Notes: generated by a model not told the origin, from the letters alone. 64,000 nt of DNA from Hymenobacter puniceus (GCF_014333525.1 NZ_JACSCX010000003.1:784236-848235), one strand, 5' to 3'; shown: positions 50,241-58,911, counted from the first letter of the stretch. Numbers and translations: made by a program.

Positions 50241-51602
50241 TCAGGCGCGCACCAGGCCCAGCTGCTCGAGGCGGGCAGCGAGGCGAAACAAACCTTCCTC
50301 GCCGGCCAGGCGCCGCAGCAGCGTGCGGTGAGTCCAGTGCAGGGTTTCCAGCGAGAGGCGCTTGGCCCGGTCCGAGGCCTGCACCTTCAGGCCCTGGTCC
50401 AGGGCGCGGCGCTGCTGAATTTCGCGCTCGGCCGCATGTAGCGCCTTGTCCAGAGCCGTGAGGCCGCCCTGCTTGCGGTTGATTTTCCTGGCCAGCCAGA
50501 GGCGGGTACGGTCAAAGCCGTTCATGTTGCCGGCGTCGAAGTAGCCGCGGCCCTGGTGGATTTCCGCCCAGGGCAAGGCCGGGTAGTGCTCGGGGTGGCG
50601 CTGGAAGTACTCGCGGGCCAGGTCCACGCGCTGCAGCAGCAGCTCGTGGATCCGGTCCCAGTGCTGCTCGGGGGCCTGCTCCAGCGCCGGCCGGTACTGC
50701 CCTTCCCAGATGGCGAGCTTGGCCCACTGCTGCTCGAGCTCGGAAAACGGCGGCAGCTGGTCGAAAAGCAGGGTGCGCGCATACTGGAAAAACCGCGCGA
50801 CGTAGGCCCCGGCCCGGGCCTTGCGGGCCGTCAGGGCGGCATCCGGCGCCAGCGGGGCCTGACGGGCCACGCGGGCCGCCGCGCGCCCCCCGTGCCGCCC
50901 TTTCGCCGCCTGGCCGGCGGCGCCAGCCCCCTCGGCGCGACCCCCCGGTTCCAGTAAGGGGGTTCCAGTTTTTTGGCCGGGTAGCGACTTATCCACTTGC
51001 CCTACTTTCTCTTGCTGAGATTCTAGTGGTTCAAGAACCTCAGTAAGCGAAAGATTCTTATGGTTGGGGCCGAAAAAAAGGCCGGCCGGCGGGGCAGTCG
51101 AATCAGCCTCCTCGGCCGCAGCAGGGCTTTCCACCGGCACTTCCCACACAAAAGCGGGGTCTATCCACACGTGAAAGTTGGCGCGCGTGCCGCGAAACTT
51201 GCGGGCCACGATCAGCCCGGCCTGCTGCAGCTGGCGCAGGTGGGCGCGCATGGTGACTTCCGACAGGCCGCGGCGCTCCATGAGCTGGCGCGCGTTGACG
51301 GCCAGCGGCGGCAGCCGGAAGCGGCCGTCGGGGCCCACGAGCGCCTCGCCGAGCACTGCCTGGCTGAGCAGCCGCGTGACCATGCGGCGCACCATGTGAA
51401 TGAGCAGCAGTCCGGTTTCCTTGCCCCCGTCGCACACGGCCTTGGGGCGGGTGAGGATTGTGGCCGCGGGCCGCGCCACGCCGAGCACCTGGTGGGCGCG
51501 GCGCTGGTGCAGCTTCGGGGCCTGCTGCTGGCGCAGATTTTCGACAAGGCGATGCCAGGACAGGCGAATGCTGTCGAGCGGTAAGAGCGTCGGGCGCGTC
51601 AT
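50241..51602 (-). CDS. Putative phage replication protein with winged helix
   Basis: 453 aa from ATG 51602 (MTRPTLLPLDSIRLSWHRLV). Residues about 60-150 contain a winged helix-turn-helix (LMERRGLSEVTMRAHLRQLQQAGLIVARKF). A Pro/Gly/Ala linker of about 100 residues follows, then a helical C-terminal half (RTLLFDQLPPFSELEQQWAKL, MNGFDRTRLWLARKINRK). N-terminal DNA-binding plus a flexible linker in the early region suits a replication initiator or helicase loader, which is inference. The open 44-codon extension to 51734 is low-complexity and was dropped. Confidence 0.58.
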   Translation of the reverse strand: MTRPTLLPLDSIRLSWHRLVENLRQQQAPKLHQRRAHQVLGVARPAATILTRPKAVCDGGKETGLLLIHMVRRMVTRLLSQAVLGEALVGPDGRFRLPPLAVNARQLMERRGLSEVTMRAHLRQLQQAGLIVARKFRGTRANFHVWIDPAFVWEVPVESPAAAEEADSTAPPAGLFFGPNHKNLSLTEVLEPLESQQEKVGQVDKSLPGQKTGTPLLEPGGRAEGAGAAGQAAKGRHGGRAAARVARQAPLAPDAALTARKARAGAYVARFFQYARTLLFDQLPPFSELEQQWAKLAIWEGQYRPALEQAPEQHWDRIHELLLQRVDLAREYFQRHPEHYPALPWAEIHQGRGYFDAGNMNGFDRTRLWLARKINRKQGGLTALDKALHAAEREIQQRRALDQGLKVQASDRAKRLSLETLHWTHRTLLRRLAGEEGLFRLAARLEQLGLVRA

Positions 51603-51837
51603 GAAGCGGTGATTGGAACGGTGGGGAAAGAGCGGCGAGTGAGGTCGTAGGTAAGCGGTGTTGGGTACAAGGTGGCGTCGGTGGTCCTGACAGGCGGGTG
51701 TTCCTGGCCAGGGCCGGCAGCCGGGCAGCAGCAAAAGGCGCTGACCCCCGCTCCCCGGCCGGCTGCGACGCCGGACCCGTGTGGGCCGCCCCCAGGGGGC
51801 GACGAGGAGTATCTGATGTGGTAATGGCCGCAGCGGC

Positions 51838-52098
51838 CTAGCCAGCCAGCGCGAAGGGCGGCCGGTGGGCCGCGCGCGTGAGCTGGTGCAGGCTCCGGCA
51901 CACGTTGCGCAGCTGCTCGCTGAGTTGCTGCTCGCGCAGCAGCAGGCGCTGGCGCTCGGCGCGGGGCGTGCTGGGCGGCAGCGCCTGCTGCGCGAGCACT
52001 AGCTCGTCCAGCTCCCGGGTCACCGAGCGCTGGTCGCGGCGCAGCTGACGCAGGCGGGCGGCATCGGGGGCCGGTGGCAGGTTCAGGGCCAGGATCAT
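51838..52098 (-). CDS. Small coiled-coil early protein
   Basis: 86 aa, one long Arg/Gln/Leu-rich coiled coil (LRQLRRDQRSVTRELDELVL, RQRLLLREQQLSEQLRNVC). Start coupled by ATGA to the 118-aa gene; unknown function. Both proteins share the style of paired helices and may form a complex. Confidence 0.5.
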   Translation of the reverse strand: MILALNLPPAPDAARLRQLRRDQRSVTRELDELVLAQQALPPSTPRAERQRLLLREQQLSEQLRNVCRSLHQLTRAAHRPPFALAG

Positions 52099-52451
52099 GC
52101 GACCAGCCCTCCTTCCTGCCGCCGGGCCGGGGCGGCCAGTTGCTGCTCGAGGCCCGCGACCAGGCCTTCGATGCGGGTGCGGTCAGCCTGGAGCAGCTCG
52201 ATTTCCTGCGCGTAGCGGCGCGGCTGGCTCTCACCCACGCCCAGCAGGTAGACCACCGTGTCGAGCTGCTCGCGCAGCACGCCCAGCTCGGCGCGCAGCT
52301 GCTGGCGCGTGGGGCGCTGGGTATCGGGGGCCGGCAGCGCGGCAATGTCCTGCAGCACGACGGGCCGGGCCAGGTTGTCGGCCAGTTGCTCGGCCACATC
52401 ACGCAGGGGGGAGCTGAGCGCGGCGTAGAGGTGATGAATGGGCGTAGGCAT
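52095..52451 (-). CDS. Small coiled-coil early protein
   Basis: 118 aa from ATG 52451 (MPTPIHHLYAALSSPLRDVA). Two helical stretches (RQQLRAELGVLREQLDTVVYLL, YAQEIELLQADRTRIEGLVAGLEQQL). Unrecognised. An upstream open reading through the neighbouring gene was rejected. Confidence 0.5.
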   Translation of the reverse strand: MPTPIHHLYAALSSPLRDVAEQLADNLARPVVLQDIAALPAPDTQRPTRQQLRAELGVLREQLDTVVYLLGVGESQPRRYAQEIELLQADRTRIEGLVAGLEQQLAAPARRQEGGLVA

Positions 52452-52477
52452 AGAAAAAGAAGACTTAAAAAGTAGGC

Positions 52478-52828
52478 TTAGCGTTTGAGCTTCATGCTGG
52501 CAGAAATGGGCCGCTCGCGCTGGGGCGCGTATTTGCGCGGGCTTTGCGAGCGGCTGGCGCGGGCCGGCGCGGGGGTAAGCGCCGGCTCGGCGCGGGTGAA
52601 GCGCCATTTGAGCAGGTACTTGCCCCGACCGGGCTTGGGCGTGGCGTAGGGGGCCGCGCGCAGCTCAGCCAGTAGCTCAGCCTCGGCCACACTGTAGCCC
52701 AGCAGCTTGCCCAGCACCTTGCCCACGTGCTCAGTGGTGTACTCCGTGCCGAAGGGCGGCGTGCCGAACACGACGGCCAGGGCCTGGCTGAGCGTGTAGG
52801 GGGCGGCAATAGACTCGTTAGAACTCAT
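52478..52828 (-). CDS. Early-region protein, unknown
   Basis: 116 aa. A helical N-terminal half (YTLSQALAVVFGTPPFGTEY, VLGKLLGYSVAEAELLAELR) that resembles a small winged or four-helix domain, then a basic disordered tail (RASRSQSPRKYAPQRERP). Possibly nucleic-acid binding. Confidence 0.5.
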   Translation of the reverse strand: MSSNESIAAPYTLSQALAVVFGTPPFGTEYTTEHVGKVLGKLLGYSVAEAELLAELRAAPYATPKPGRGKYLLKWRFTRAEPALTPAPARASRSQSPRKYAPQRERPISASMKLKR

Positions 52829-52920
52829 GGCGACGCAGGAAAATCAAGTCGACGGAAAGAGCAGTGGAGGCCCCAGAGCGGGCGGGGGCAGCACGCATGA
52901 TCGGGGCGCGTTGGCGAGTG

Positions 52921-53244
52921 CTAGGCCGCAAGGGGCAGCAGCAGCTGAAACTCGCGGCGGCAGTCGGTGAGGTCGATTTCGCGGATGCCGGCCGGCAGCG
53001 CGGGCACCAGCAGCGTTTCCTCCGCGAGGCTTCCCTCCTGCTGGGCCGTGCGCATGGCCGGGGGCATCGTGCCGCTGACGTACACCGTCAGGTGGCCGCG
53101 CTGGTAGGTGTAGCCCAGGATGGGCTCGGGCGTGGGCACCAGGGCGCAACCGGCGGGCAGCGCCTGCACGCGCACGCGCTTGCCGGTGCGGGCGTCGGTG
53201 AGCGATACGGGGGTGTCGAAAACCTTTTCCATGCCCTTTTTCAT
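52921..53244 (-). CDS. Early-region protein, unknown
   Basis: 107 aa from ATG 53244 (MKKGMEKVFDTPVSLTDART). Strand-rich with GKRVRVQALPAGCALVPTPEPI and YTYQRGHLTVYVSGTM. Start overlaps the preceding stop by ATGA. Confidence 0.5.
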   Translation of the reverse strand: MKKGMEKVFDTPVSLTDARTGKRVRVQALPAGCALVPTPEPILGYTYQRGHLTVYVSGTMPPAMRTAQQEGSLAEETLLVPALPAGIREIDLTDCRREFQLLLPLAA

Positions 53245-53549
53245 GCGCGGGAGGCGGGTTGGCTGTCTTCTACAAGCGGGGTGCCGCCGGACTGACCGGC
53301 CAGGCGCAGCGCGCCGCTGAGCTGGTCGCGGCGGCGGTACTCGTAGGAGAGCACCAGGGGCGTTTCCTCGCGGTAGCGCGGGTTGGTGACGTTGATTTCG
53401 TGGCAGCGGCGCTCCAGCTCGGCGAGCGGCACCAGCATCACCACGGCCGGGGGCAAGAGCGTCGTGGTGAGCGTGGCCAAATCGCGCAGGCACGGGCGGC
53501 GAGCGGGCTGCGGCGGGTCGGTGTTCAGGTGCATAGCAGTCGAGTGCAT
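53241..53549 (-). CDS. Early-region protein, unknown
   Basis: 102 aa from ATG 53549, with a second ATG five codons in. ATLTTTLLPPAVVMLVPLAE may be a weak hydrophobic segment; YREETPLVLSYEYRRRDQLSGAL follows. Coupled to the 107-aa gene. Confidence 0.5.
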   Translation of the reverse strand: MHSTAMHLNTDPPQPARRPCLRDLATLTTTLLPPAVVMLVPLAELERRCHEINVTNPRYREETPLVLSYEYRRRDQLSGALRLAGQSGGTPLVEDSQPASRA

Positions 53550-53620
53550 AGCAAAAGGCGAAATAGGAAGTGAGAGAAACAGGACTGGCAGATGCAGCCC
53601 GGGAGAAATCAGGACTGGAA

Positions 53621-53872
53621 TCAGGGCTGGAGCTGCGGCGTCTCGCTCGGGCGCAGGTGCGCCGGAATGGCGTACTCGGGCATGGCGGCCTCCACGAGCG
53701 CCACCAGGTCGGGCAGGTGGGCCACCTTGCCCTGCTTGACGTGGCCCAGGCGCGTGGCGGCCGAGGCGTACTGCTGCCCGTAGCCGGCGCGAATGGCCCG
53801 GTCCACGGCGTAGTGCGGCAGGATCTCGCACACCAAAGAGAGCAGGGCGTAGTATTTCTGCTTTTCCGTCAT
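53621..53872 (-). CDS. Early-region protein, unknown
   Basis: 83 aa. Helical (KYYALLSLVCEILPHYAVDRAI) with AATRLGHVKQGKVAHLPDLVALVEAAMP, a pattern like a small DNA-binding or Cro/antirepressor-type helix bundle, but not diagnostic. Confidence 0.5.
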   Translation of the reverse strand: MTEKQKYYALLSLVCEILPHYAVDRAIRAGYGQQYASAATRLGHVKQGKVAHLPDLVALVEAAMPEYAIPAHLRPSETPQLQP

Positions 53873-53922
53873 GAGAATGGGGAAAAAGAGTAGATTTGAA
53901 ACTCGTATGTATGTGTTTGCCG

Positions 53923-54240
53923 ATGACTGCTGACGCCCTTGCTTCCCACCTCAGTATCCTTGGCCAGGCGTTGGCCGAGGCCACCGACGTGGGCGATGCG
54001 GGCAGCGACAGTGTGCTGGAGCAGGCGCGCGTGTTTCTGTTTACCTACCTGCCGCAGGAGCCGCACGTGCCGTACCGGGCCGATGAGCTGCTCGAGCTGC
54101 TGGCTCCCTCGCCCCACGCGCACCGCAGTTGGGAAGAGGAGCGCCTGCTGCTGCTGGAGGGGTTGACGCTGCTGCACCAGCTCTGGCAGCCGGCAAGGCC
54201 ACCAGCGCCCGCACCTGCTCCCACGCGGCGAGTACGCTAG
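53923..54240 (+). CDS. Plus-strand early protein overlapping its neighbour
   Basis: 105 aa from ATG 53923 (MTADALASHLSILGQALAEA). Helix-rich with SDSVLEQARVFLFTYLPQEP, YRADELLELLAP and WEEERLLLLEGLTLLHQLW, then a Pro/Ala tail. The reading has convincing protein character. Its last 200 bases overlap the minus-strand 54041 gene, so one of the two 3' ends may be non-essential. Confidence 0.45.
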   Translation: MTADALASHLSILGQALAEATDVGDAGSDSVLEQARVFLFTYLPQEPHVPYRADELLELLAPSPHAHRSWEEERLLLLEGLTLLHQLWQPARPPAPAPAPTRRVR

Positions 54241-54526
54241 CGCATTGGTCGGGCGCCTGAATAAGAAAGCAGGCCTCGGCGGTGGGCAAGGCGCCCAGCA
54301 CGCGGGTGCGCAGCCGCAGCACATGCTCGCCGGTGGCGGGGTCCAGCTGGTAATGCGCCTCGCAGAGTTGCCCCTCGGGGCCGACGCGGGTGCCGAGCAC
54401 CGACACGGCCCCGGTGGGGTCAAATACCTGGGTGCAGGCATAGCCTCGCTCCCGCAGCAGCGCAGCAATCGGCTCGCTCAGGTGCAACAGGTTCTCCGGC
54501 AGGCAGTACGGGGCGGTGTCTTCCAT
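54041..54526 (-). CDS. First early gene opposite the repressor
   Basis: 161 aa. Residues 1-115 look like a real domain (EPIAALLRERGYACTQVFDPTG, GPEGQLCEAHYQLDPATGEHVLRLRTRVLG); from there to the end it is Ala/Arg-rich low complexity, over the convergent plus-strand gene. It would be the first product of the minus-strand early transcript, the position of a Cro-like or other early regulator, though no helix-turn-helix is obvious. Confidence 0.5.
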   Translation of the reverse strand: MEDTAPYCLPENLLHLSEPIAALLRERGYACTQVFDPTGAVSVLGTRVGPEGQLCEAHYQLDPATGEHVLRLRTRVLGALPTAEACFLIQAPDQCASVLAAWEQVRALVALPAARAGAAASTPPAAAGAPLPNCGARGAREPAARAAHRPGTARAAPAAGR

Positions 54527-54583
54527 CGTGTTTGGCAGGTTTCAGCCGAGGCAGCCGTACTTGGCAGCGGCGGTGAACCCGTA

Positions 54584-54653
54584 CAAACATACGTTCAAAT
54601 GAATCAAAAAGTAAAACACTTGAACAAAGGATTTTACAACAATTGAATTAAAA
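54584..54653. promoter_or_regulatory. Repressor/early switch region
   Basis: CAAACATA (54584-54591) reads TATGTTTG on the minus strand, a perfect -7 box for the early genes, 58 bases before the 54041 gene. TTCAAATG (about 54594-54601) and CACTTGAA (about 54617-54624) form an imperfect inverted repeat with a 15-base spacer, and ATTGAATT lies next to the repressor ATG. The area is AT-rich and likely holds the repressor operators. Confidence 0.55.
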
Positions 54654-55049
54654 ATGACTGAAACATCTATCAATCAGCGTCTTAAAATTTTGATTGATGC
54701 ATTGGGGGTCAATACCCGACGTTTCAGTATGATGGTGGGAGTTAATGACGCCACTACCAGGACTTACTTGGACAGAGGCTCAAAGCCGAGTGCAGAGTAT
54801 GTTGCCTCCATCATTAGTGCAGTTGAACGAATTAATCCGGCCTGGCTCCTACTCGGCAAGGGCGAAATGTTCCTTACCGGGGCCGGTGAGGTACAGGTAG
54901 TGGATGCCAAGCGTCCGGATGACGCTACTGACTACGAGAAGGAAGCCCTACGCCGGGAGGTTGAGCAGCTCAGGCAGCTTCTCGAAGCTAAGGATGAGTT
55001 GTTGGCGGCTAAGGAAGAGGTGCTAGCGTTGCTTCGTAAGGGGGCGTAG
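54654..55049 (+). CDS. CI-like phage repressor (XRE family)
   Basis: 131 aa. Residues 7-70 are an XRE-type helix-turn-helix in the Bacteroidota style (QRLKILIDALGVNTRRFSMM, VNDATTRTYLDRGSKPSAEY, INPAWLLLGKGEMFL). The C-terminus is a coiled coil (LRREVEQLRQLLEAKDELLA) for oligomerisation, with no autocleavage domain, so induction must work without LexA-like self-cleavage of this protein. Divergent from the early genes; probably the lysogeny master regulator. Confidence 0.85.
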   Translation: MTETSINQRLKILIDALGVNTRRFSMMVGVNDATTRTYLDRGSKPSAEYVASIISAVERINPAWLLLGKGEMFLTGAGEVQVVDAKRPDDATDYEKEALRREVEQLRQLLEAKDELLAAKEEVLALLRKGA

Positions 55050-55084
55050 CTGGCTATAATTGAGAGTGATTATTAACCTTAGGT

Positions 55085-55519
55085 ATGAATATCAGCACCC
55101 GTAAAAACAATATTCTAGCGGCTAATTTCTACTTCCTCTGGTTGCTTATAGCCATTTTCGTGCATCTCAGCCACCAAATTCTGGAGGAAAATTTCACATT
55201 CTCCAGAGACGATTTTGGCCCTACAATCGCATACTTCATTTCCCTTGGGCTGACGTTGGCGCTCATGGCTGGTTTCGGTTATTTCATCCGGGCAGGCAAA
55301 CTATGGGCTAAGGTTATTTTCATCCTATACACTCTGTATCTGGTTTATGAAATAGTACCAGCAGTATATGGAATGATGGGGGACACACTCTGGATGCTCA
55401 GAAGCGTACCCCAACTTGTCGCTGCTTTAGCTGTCACTATCGTCATGCTAAAAGGACTTTTTACACGCCATGATCCAGCCTTAGGCGGTGCGCAGGGCGG
55501 GCATAACCGGGTGAACTGA
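55085..55519 (+). CDS. Small four-helix membrane protein, paralog A
   Basis: 144 aa, four predicted membrane segments (about 14-32, 47-66, 72-95, 105-125), including FYFLWLLIAIFVHLSHQ and GKLWAKVIFILYTLYLVYEI. The GxxWAKVxxILxTLY motif recurs in the next gene, so they are tandem paralogs. No family recognised. It lies in the cargo segment behind the repressor. Confidence 0.6.
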   Translation: MNISTRKNNILAANFYFLWLLIAIFVHLSHQILEENFTFSRDDFGPTIAYFISLGLTLALMAGFGYFIRAGKLWAKVIFILYTLYLVYEIVPAVYGMMGDTLWMLRSVPQLVAALAVTIVMLKGLFTRHDPALGGAQGGHNRVN

Positions 55520-55520
55520 C

Positions 55521-55919
55521 ATGGCAGTTACTATCCCTCGGAATGATCATCGCGCTGTATGGTATATTCTTATCAGCTTTGGCATTGCCCTGCTGGCGAA
55601 AGCACTTTACCCGACACCACATAGCAGCTTCCGGTTTTCTATAGGCACCTTGATTGGCGTGCTCATCATGGCTGTACCAATTGGCCTAGTCTTGTGGGCA
55701 GTTTGGCGCGGGTACTATTGGGCCAAGGTGCTGGTCATCCTGGTAACGCTCTATGGGTTTATCAAGCCCCTCATCCACTTCTCTGAGTTGCGGCTACCGA
55801 ACTACACACCCCAGTTCGCGCTGTTCATGATTTCGCTTATCCCCCGTATCGCCTCTGTTGCCATCATCATCCGCGACCTACTGCGCCGGCCAGTGACTGG
55901 GGAGGCTACGGGCCAGTAG
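55521..55919 (+). CDS. Small four-helix membrane protein, paralog B
   Basis: 132 aa, four membrane segments (AVWYILISFGIALLAKAL, IGTLIGVLIMAVPIGLVLWAV, YYWAKVLVILVTLYGFI, FALFMISLIPRIASVAIII). One base separates it from paralog A, with which it shares the WAKV motif. Codon use is still GC-rich, unlike the next two genes. Confidence 0.6.
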   Translation: MAVTIPRNDHRAVWYILISFGIALLAKALYPTPHSSFRFSIGTLIGVLIMAVPIGLVLWAVWRGYYWAKVLVILVTLYGFIKPLIHFSELRLPNYTPQFALFMISLIPRIASVAIIIRDLLRRPVTGEATGQ

Positions 55920-55966
55920 GCACCAAATTAATTAACCCTCTCTAAACGCATCATATAAAAACCCCA

Positions 55967-56635
55967 ATGAACAGCACCGAATTAAATGCCCGACTTAACT
56001 TCGCTATTGACAAAGGGAATATAGCTATACGCAATAAGCAGTATTCCGAATACAATGGATCGCACTACGTTAGCCAAGCTGATTTAGCTGCTTTCAATGC
56101 TGTCAGCCGAGCTCTTATAGCTCAGCTTTATGGCGAAAACCACGCATACTATCTTGGTTTTGTTAATGCTGTTGACCGTGACAATGTAAGGGATGTTGAA
56201 GCAGGTCTTAGCATACTTGACGTAATTAAGCATGAGGTTGCTAACGGATGGCTAGTTACATTTAGAACTCTCGTAAGTGCTGAAATCTTTACTGACTTCC
56301 TAGATATGGCACAACACCTGTTGGAAGAGAAATATAAAGATCCAGCAGCCGTGATGACTGGCTCTGTTTTAGAAGAACATCTACGCCAATTATGCCAAAA
56401 AAACAAAATTAATACGACTGTATTAAAAGGTACTGATAACGTACCTAAGAAGGCAGATCAACTAAATGTAGATTTAGTTAAAGCTGGAATTTATACATTA
56501 TTAGACCAAAAAAGTATAACTGCATGGCTTGACCTTCGCAACAAAGCTGCACATGGAAAATATGGCGACTATACGATCGAGCAAGTACAACTTATGTATC
56601 AGGGAGTGCTCAATTTTATTAGCCGTACTCAATAA
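55967..56635 (+). CDS. HEPN-like protein with RNKAAH motif
   Basis: 222 aa, all helical. Near the C-terminus LDLRNKAAHGKYGDYTIEQV contains R191-N-K-A-A-H196, which fits the R-x4-6-H (often RNxxxH) signature of HEPN ribonucleases and the surrounding helix pattern (VLEEHLRQLCQKNKI, QSITAWLDL). HEPN proteins act as toxin or abortive-infection RNases, often with a paired NTPase. The gene is strikingly AT-rich and lies 83 bases before the KAP NTPase in the same direction. A non-catalytic HEPN-type domain is the alternative. Confidence 0.6.
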   Translation: MNSTELNARLNFAIDKGNIAIRNKQYSEYNGSHYVSQADLAAFNAVSRALIAQLYGENHAYYLGFVNAVDRDNVRDVEAGLSILDVIKHEVANGWLVTFRTLVSAEIFTDFLDMAQHLLEEKYKDPAAVMTGSVLEEHLRQLCQKNKINTTVLKGTDNVPKKADQLNVDLVKAGIYTLLDQKSITAWLDLRNKAAHGKYGDYTIEQVQLMYQGVLNFISRTQ

Positions 56636-56718
56636 CAATTTATTGAACTAATCCTTCTTCGGAAGAAAAATCATAAGAGTATATTTTACACAAGTCATAC
56701 TGAAATAAAGACAATGAT

Positions 56719-58911
56719 ATGAAAAATAACAACAATAATAACAATCCTTACTTAACGGACAAACCAGTTGAGAAAATAGAGCAAGACAGGTTTGAACGCT
56801 CTGATTTTGCACATAGAATTGCAGAAACGATTCAATTAAGGAAAAATCCAGAAAGTTTAGTCATAGGTCTGTATGGGCCTTGGGGTGAAGGCAAATCTTC
56901 TGTACTGAACTTTATTAAAACCCAACTAACATCCAAAAATATCATAACTGTATCTTATAATCCTTGGAGGCTAGACGGAGAAGATTTATTGCTCAAGGGT
57001 TTTTTTACGGAATTAGCATACACTCTAAATAAATCTTTAAAGACAAAAGGTGAACGAGCAGGGGAAATAATTGCTCAATACGCAGAAGCTGTTATACCAA
57101 AACTCGAATTCTTTGATGGAGCAGTTGCTACGGAGCCAGGGGCACACCTTAAGAAAATAGGAGAATTACTTGCAGAAACAACTCTAAATGAATTAAAAAG
57201 TAGAATTGAAACATTTCTTCGCACAGAAAAAAAAAGCATAGTAGTTATAATTGATGATATTGACAGGTTAAATAAATATGAAATACAAACCATTTTTAGA
57301 CTAGTTAAATTAACTGCTAATTTTGATTACGTTACATACATACTCTCATTCGATGAATCTGTCGTATCTAGATCTATCGGAGAAATGTATGGTGGTGACG
57401 ATATTGAAAAATCTGGTAGAAATTTTTTAGAGAAAATAATTCAAGTTCCTCTTTATCTTCCCAAGATTCAAGAGGATACGATGTACTCTTTTTTCTATGA
57501 TAAAATATCAGAAGTGATTTCATCAACAAATGCACAGATAACAAACACGGATATGAATCGTTTTGAAACAGCGATTCGAGACAGTATTTTACCTCGCATC
57601 ACCACTCCGCGCCACGTGATTAGATATTATAATATCCTATCCGTTATTTTACCAATATTATCCGGCGAAGCTAATGCAGTGGATTTAATGCTTATTGAAG
57701 CTCTACATGTATTTTACCCAGAGTCATATAAGCTCATATCTGACAATCATAACAATATCACTGGCACATTAAAAGGTGCTAGCATAAACGATTTAAAGAA
57801 AAACTATGAGAGTAAGTTTGGTAAGAATGGCGCTGATTTTGGCGAATCATTAACCCTTGTATGCCTGCTATTCCCTAAACTAAAAAGTGCTTTTGCGGAT
57901 TTTATAAGGTCAATTCATTTAGAAAGTTTGCCATCTAGTGATGATGAGCTTTACGAAAAACAGTCGATAGCTTCTCATTACTACTTCAAAAGATACTTTT
58001 CGTATGCAGTACAGAAAGGAGAAGTACCAGATAACTTACTTAACCAATTATATAAAAGCATTAATGAAAATAATTTAACAGCAGCTAATACCATTGCAAT
58101 AAAAATAATCGAGCAGTCCAACGACGAAGAGTTTCTGCGAAGATTGCGCGCAAAACAAAGCGTAGATTTGGTTAATATCACTAATGCTAATAATTATTTT
58201 TATCTAATCACAGGCCTTGAAACATCTTTCAAAAACAGAACCTTCACCAGAAGGGCAATGAGAATAGTAAGCCCAGCAAACGACCTGCTATTATTATATT
58301 TGGAATTAATTCCTGACGAATTAAAAATCAATAATATACTACATCTTATAGAATCGAGCAAATCTTTTGAAATGCCATTTTCCTTTGTTAAGGATCTAGA
58401 AAGAGTTTTAATTCATGTTAGTTTAGATGGATTTACAAAAATAAGGGGTATTATAACTGATGACAATTTTGTCATATTAACCAATGTTTTAATAAGCAAA
58501 ATGCTTAATATCAATACCAAGACACCATGGTATACGCTATATAATACAGATATTTATTATTTCCTTGAGTTATGGCATAGGAGTTCCATACAGGATAGGG
58601 CCGACGAAAATATCAAAAGAAGAATATCTAAAGACCCTAATGAATTGCTTTCACTTTTTCGCAATCTAGCAATTCAAGGCACAATTGGCAATAAGCCGTT
58701 TCATGGAAACATAACAAAAGACGAGTACAAAAACATCAAAAAATATTTTGACGTTGATTACTTATATAAGAAATCAATAGATTTAATTGCAAATGACGAA
58801 CTCCTTCCTTACCAAGAAGATGTTTTCTATATCCCTGAATCGAATTTAGAGCGACTTCATCAATTTGTCCATCTTTATAATCATGATGAAATAACAAAAA
58901 ATCAATTTTAA
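56719..58911 (+). CDS. KAP-family P-loop NTPase
   Basis: 730 aa. Walker A GPWGEGKSS at 53-61 follows the KAP lead-in (RFERSDFAHRIAETIQL); Walker B IVVIIDDIDRL at 174-184; VSYNPWRLDGEDLL and ILSFDESVVSRSI are usual KAP blocks. No membrane segments are visible in the KAP domain, so this is a cytoplasmic member. Residues 350-730 are helical with no recognised motif. It starts MKNNNNNNN (seven Asn). The AT-rich base use contrasts sharply with the GC-rich phage genes. KAP NTPases occur in several anti-phage systems (for example QatA), suggesting defence cargo. Confidence 0.85.
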   Translation: MKNNNNNNNPYLTDKPVEKIEQDRFERSDFAHRIAETIQLRKNPESLVIGLYGPWGEGKSSVLNFIKTQLTSKNIITVSYNPWRLDGEDLLLKGFFTELAYTLNKSLKTKGERAGEIIAQYAEAVIPKLEFFDGAVATEPGAHLKKIGELLAETTLNELKSRIETFLRTEKKSIVVIIDDIDRLNKYEIQTIFRLVKLTANFDYVTYILSFDESVVSRSIGEMYGGDDIEKSGRNFLEKIIQVPLYLPKIQEDTMYSFFYDKISEVISSTNAQITNTDMNRFETAIRDSILPRITTPRHVIRYYNILSVILPILSGEANAVDLMLIEALHVFYPESYKLISDNHNNITGTLKGASINDLKKNYESKFGKNGADFGESLTLVCLLFPKLKSAFADFIRSIHLESLPSSDDELYEKQSIASHYYFKRYFSYAVQKGEVPDNLLNQLYKSINENNLTAANTIAIKIIEQSNDEEFLRRLRAKQSVDLVNITNANNYFYLITGLETSFKNRTFTRRAMRIVSPANDLLLLYLELIPDELKINNILHLIESSKSFEMPFSFVKDLERVLIHVSLDGFTKIRGIITDDNFVILTNVLISKMLNINTKTPWYTLYNTDIYYFLELWHRSSIQDRADENIKRRISKDPNELLSLFRNLAIQGTIGNKPFHGNITKDEYKNIKKYFDVDYLYKKSIDLIANDELLPYQEDVFYIPESNLERLHQFVHLYNHDEITKNQF

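Noticed and set aside
51599..52402. A 267-codon minus-strand ORF across two small early genes
   Set aside because: Its composition is Arg/Pro/Ser/Trp-rich. Two ATGA-coupled coiled-coil genes in another frame explain the same DNA better.
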